NCBI GenBank assembly: GCA_049303335.1
Contig: JBAQNA010000052.1
Coordinates: 1-20,123 of the forward strand
Direction of reading: 5' to 3'
Source: DAIDAN01 sp049303335
GTDB taxonomy: Archaea > Aenigmatarchaeota > Aenigmatarchaeia > Aenigmatarchaeales > DAIDAN01
DNA length: 20,123 bases
The notes below the pieces were generated by a model. It did not search any database, was not told the DNA's origin, and saw only the letters and a program-made list of their open reading frames with translations. Positions 19,996 through 20,123 of this stretch are shown piece after piece; position 1 is the first letter of the stretch; every line of letters begins with the position of its first letter. The position numbers and the translations under genes were made by a program.

Positions 19996-20123
19996 CCTTG
20001 CGGACACAAGCTGTCTGTAATATTTTTCTAATGCCTTTTTTGGCTTGAGGCTTTTTTCGCGAAAAAAGCCTCAAGCCAAAAAAGGCATTAGAAAAATATT
20101 ACAGACAGCTTGTGTCCGCAAGG
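19996..20123. repeat. perfect 128-bp palindrome ending at the window edge
   Basis: The 64-base left arm (19996-20059) and the 64-base right arm (20060-20123) are exact reverse complements with no loop and no mismatch; the centre is TTCGCGAA. The palindrome ends at the last base of the window, so its true extent is unknown. It may mark a fold-back at a replicon or contig end, a long inverted repeat, or an assembly/amplification artefact. Confidence 0.95.

Noticed and set aside
19735..20031. Plus-strand frame of 98 codons near the right end
   Set aside because: It begins with TTG, translates straight through hairpin repeats and half of the palindrome, and shows no family resemblance. A non-coding region is simpler.
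1..20123. CRISPR arrays, transposase genes and rRNA genes
   Set aside because: No regularly spaced direct repeats, no transposase-like frames and no rRNA sequence were seen on either strand.

Overview
The window is archaeal and most likely from a small-genome DPANN-type lineage (Micrarchaeota/Diapherotrites-like; the lineage is inference). The evidence is a ribosomal-protein cluster in archaeal order that includes eIF1/SUI1, RNase P p29 and S4e, RNA polymerase subunit N, an archaeal pilin signal, a tRNA-Pro with an intron at the archaeal position 37/38, and TATA boxes about 26 nt upstream of starts.

Layout. 1-641 (minus) is a truncated pilin-type surface protein with a LamG-like domain. It is divergent from 787-2193 (plus), a secreted, membrane-anchored Ig-like protein; the two share a 145-bp promoter region. 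2271-3849 (plus) is an A+T-rich restriction-modification pair: a SPPY-type DNA methyltransferase and an MvaI/BcnI-like endonuclease. 4108-4401 (plus) is a small unknown protein. 4499-5461 (minus) is a very A+T-rich multi-pass membrane protein of unknown role. 5603-5729 (minus) is tRNA-Pro(GGG) with a 49-nt intron. 5764-6480 (minus) is a ZIP-family metal transporter. 6635-6889 (minus) is a small membrane protein.

7039-19463 (minus) is the ribosomal-protein superoperon. In transcription order it reads L3, L4, L23, L2, S19, L22, S3, L29, SUI1, Rpp29, S17, L14, L24, S4e, L5, S14, S8, L6, then S9 and RpoN. The usual L32e-L19e-L18-S5-L30-L15-SecY segment is absent between L6 and S9. Six small genes interrupt the cluster, all on the coding strand and all clearly richer in A+T than their neighbours. 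They lie between L3/L4, L23/L2, L14/L24, L5/S14, S8/L6 (frameshifted) and L6/S9. Only one, a DUF4177-like protein between L5 and S14, resembles a family I know.

19482-20123 has no convincing gene. It holds the operon promoter, a cluster of nested hairpins, and a perfect 128-bp palindrome that ends exactly at the last base of the window. The two most unusual features are this palindrome with its neighbouring hairpins, and the recurrent insertion of A+T-rich small genes into one of the most conserved operons in archaea. Most ribosomal genes share a start context with GGT or GTTGAT ending 4 nt before the start codon; I used it to choose starts.
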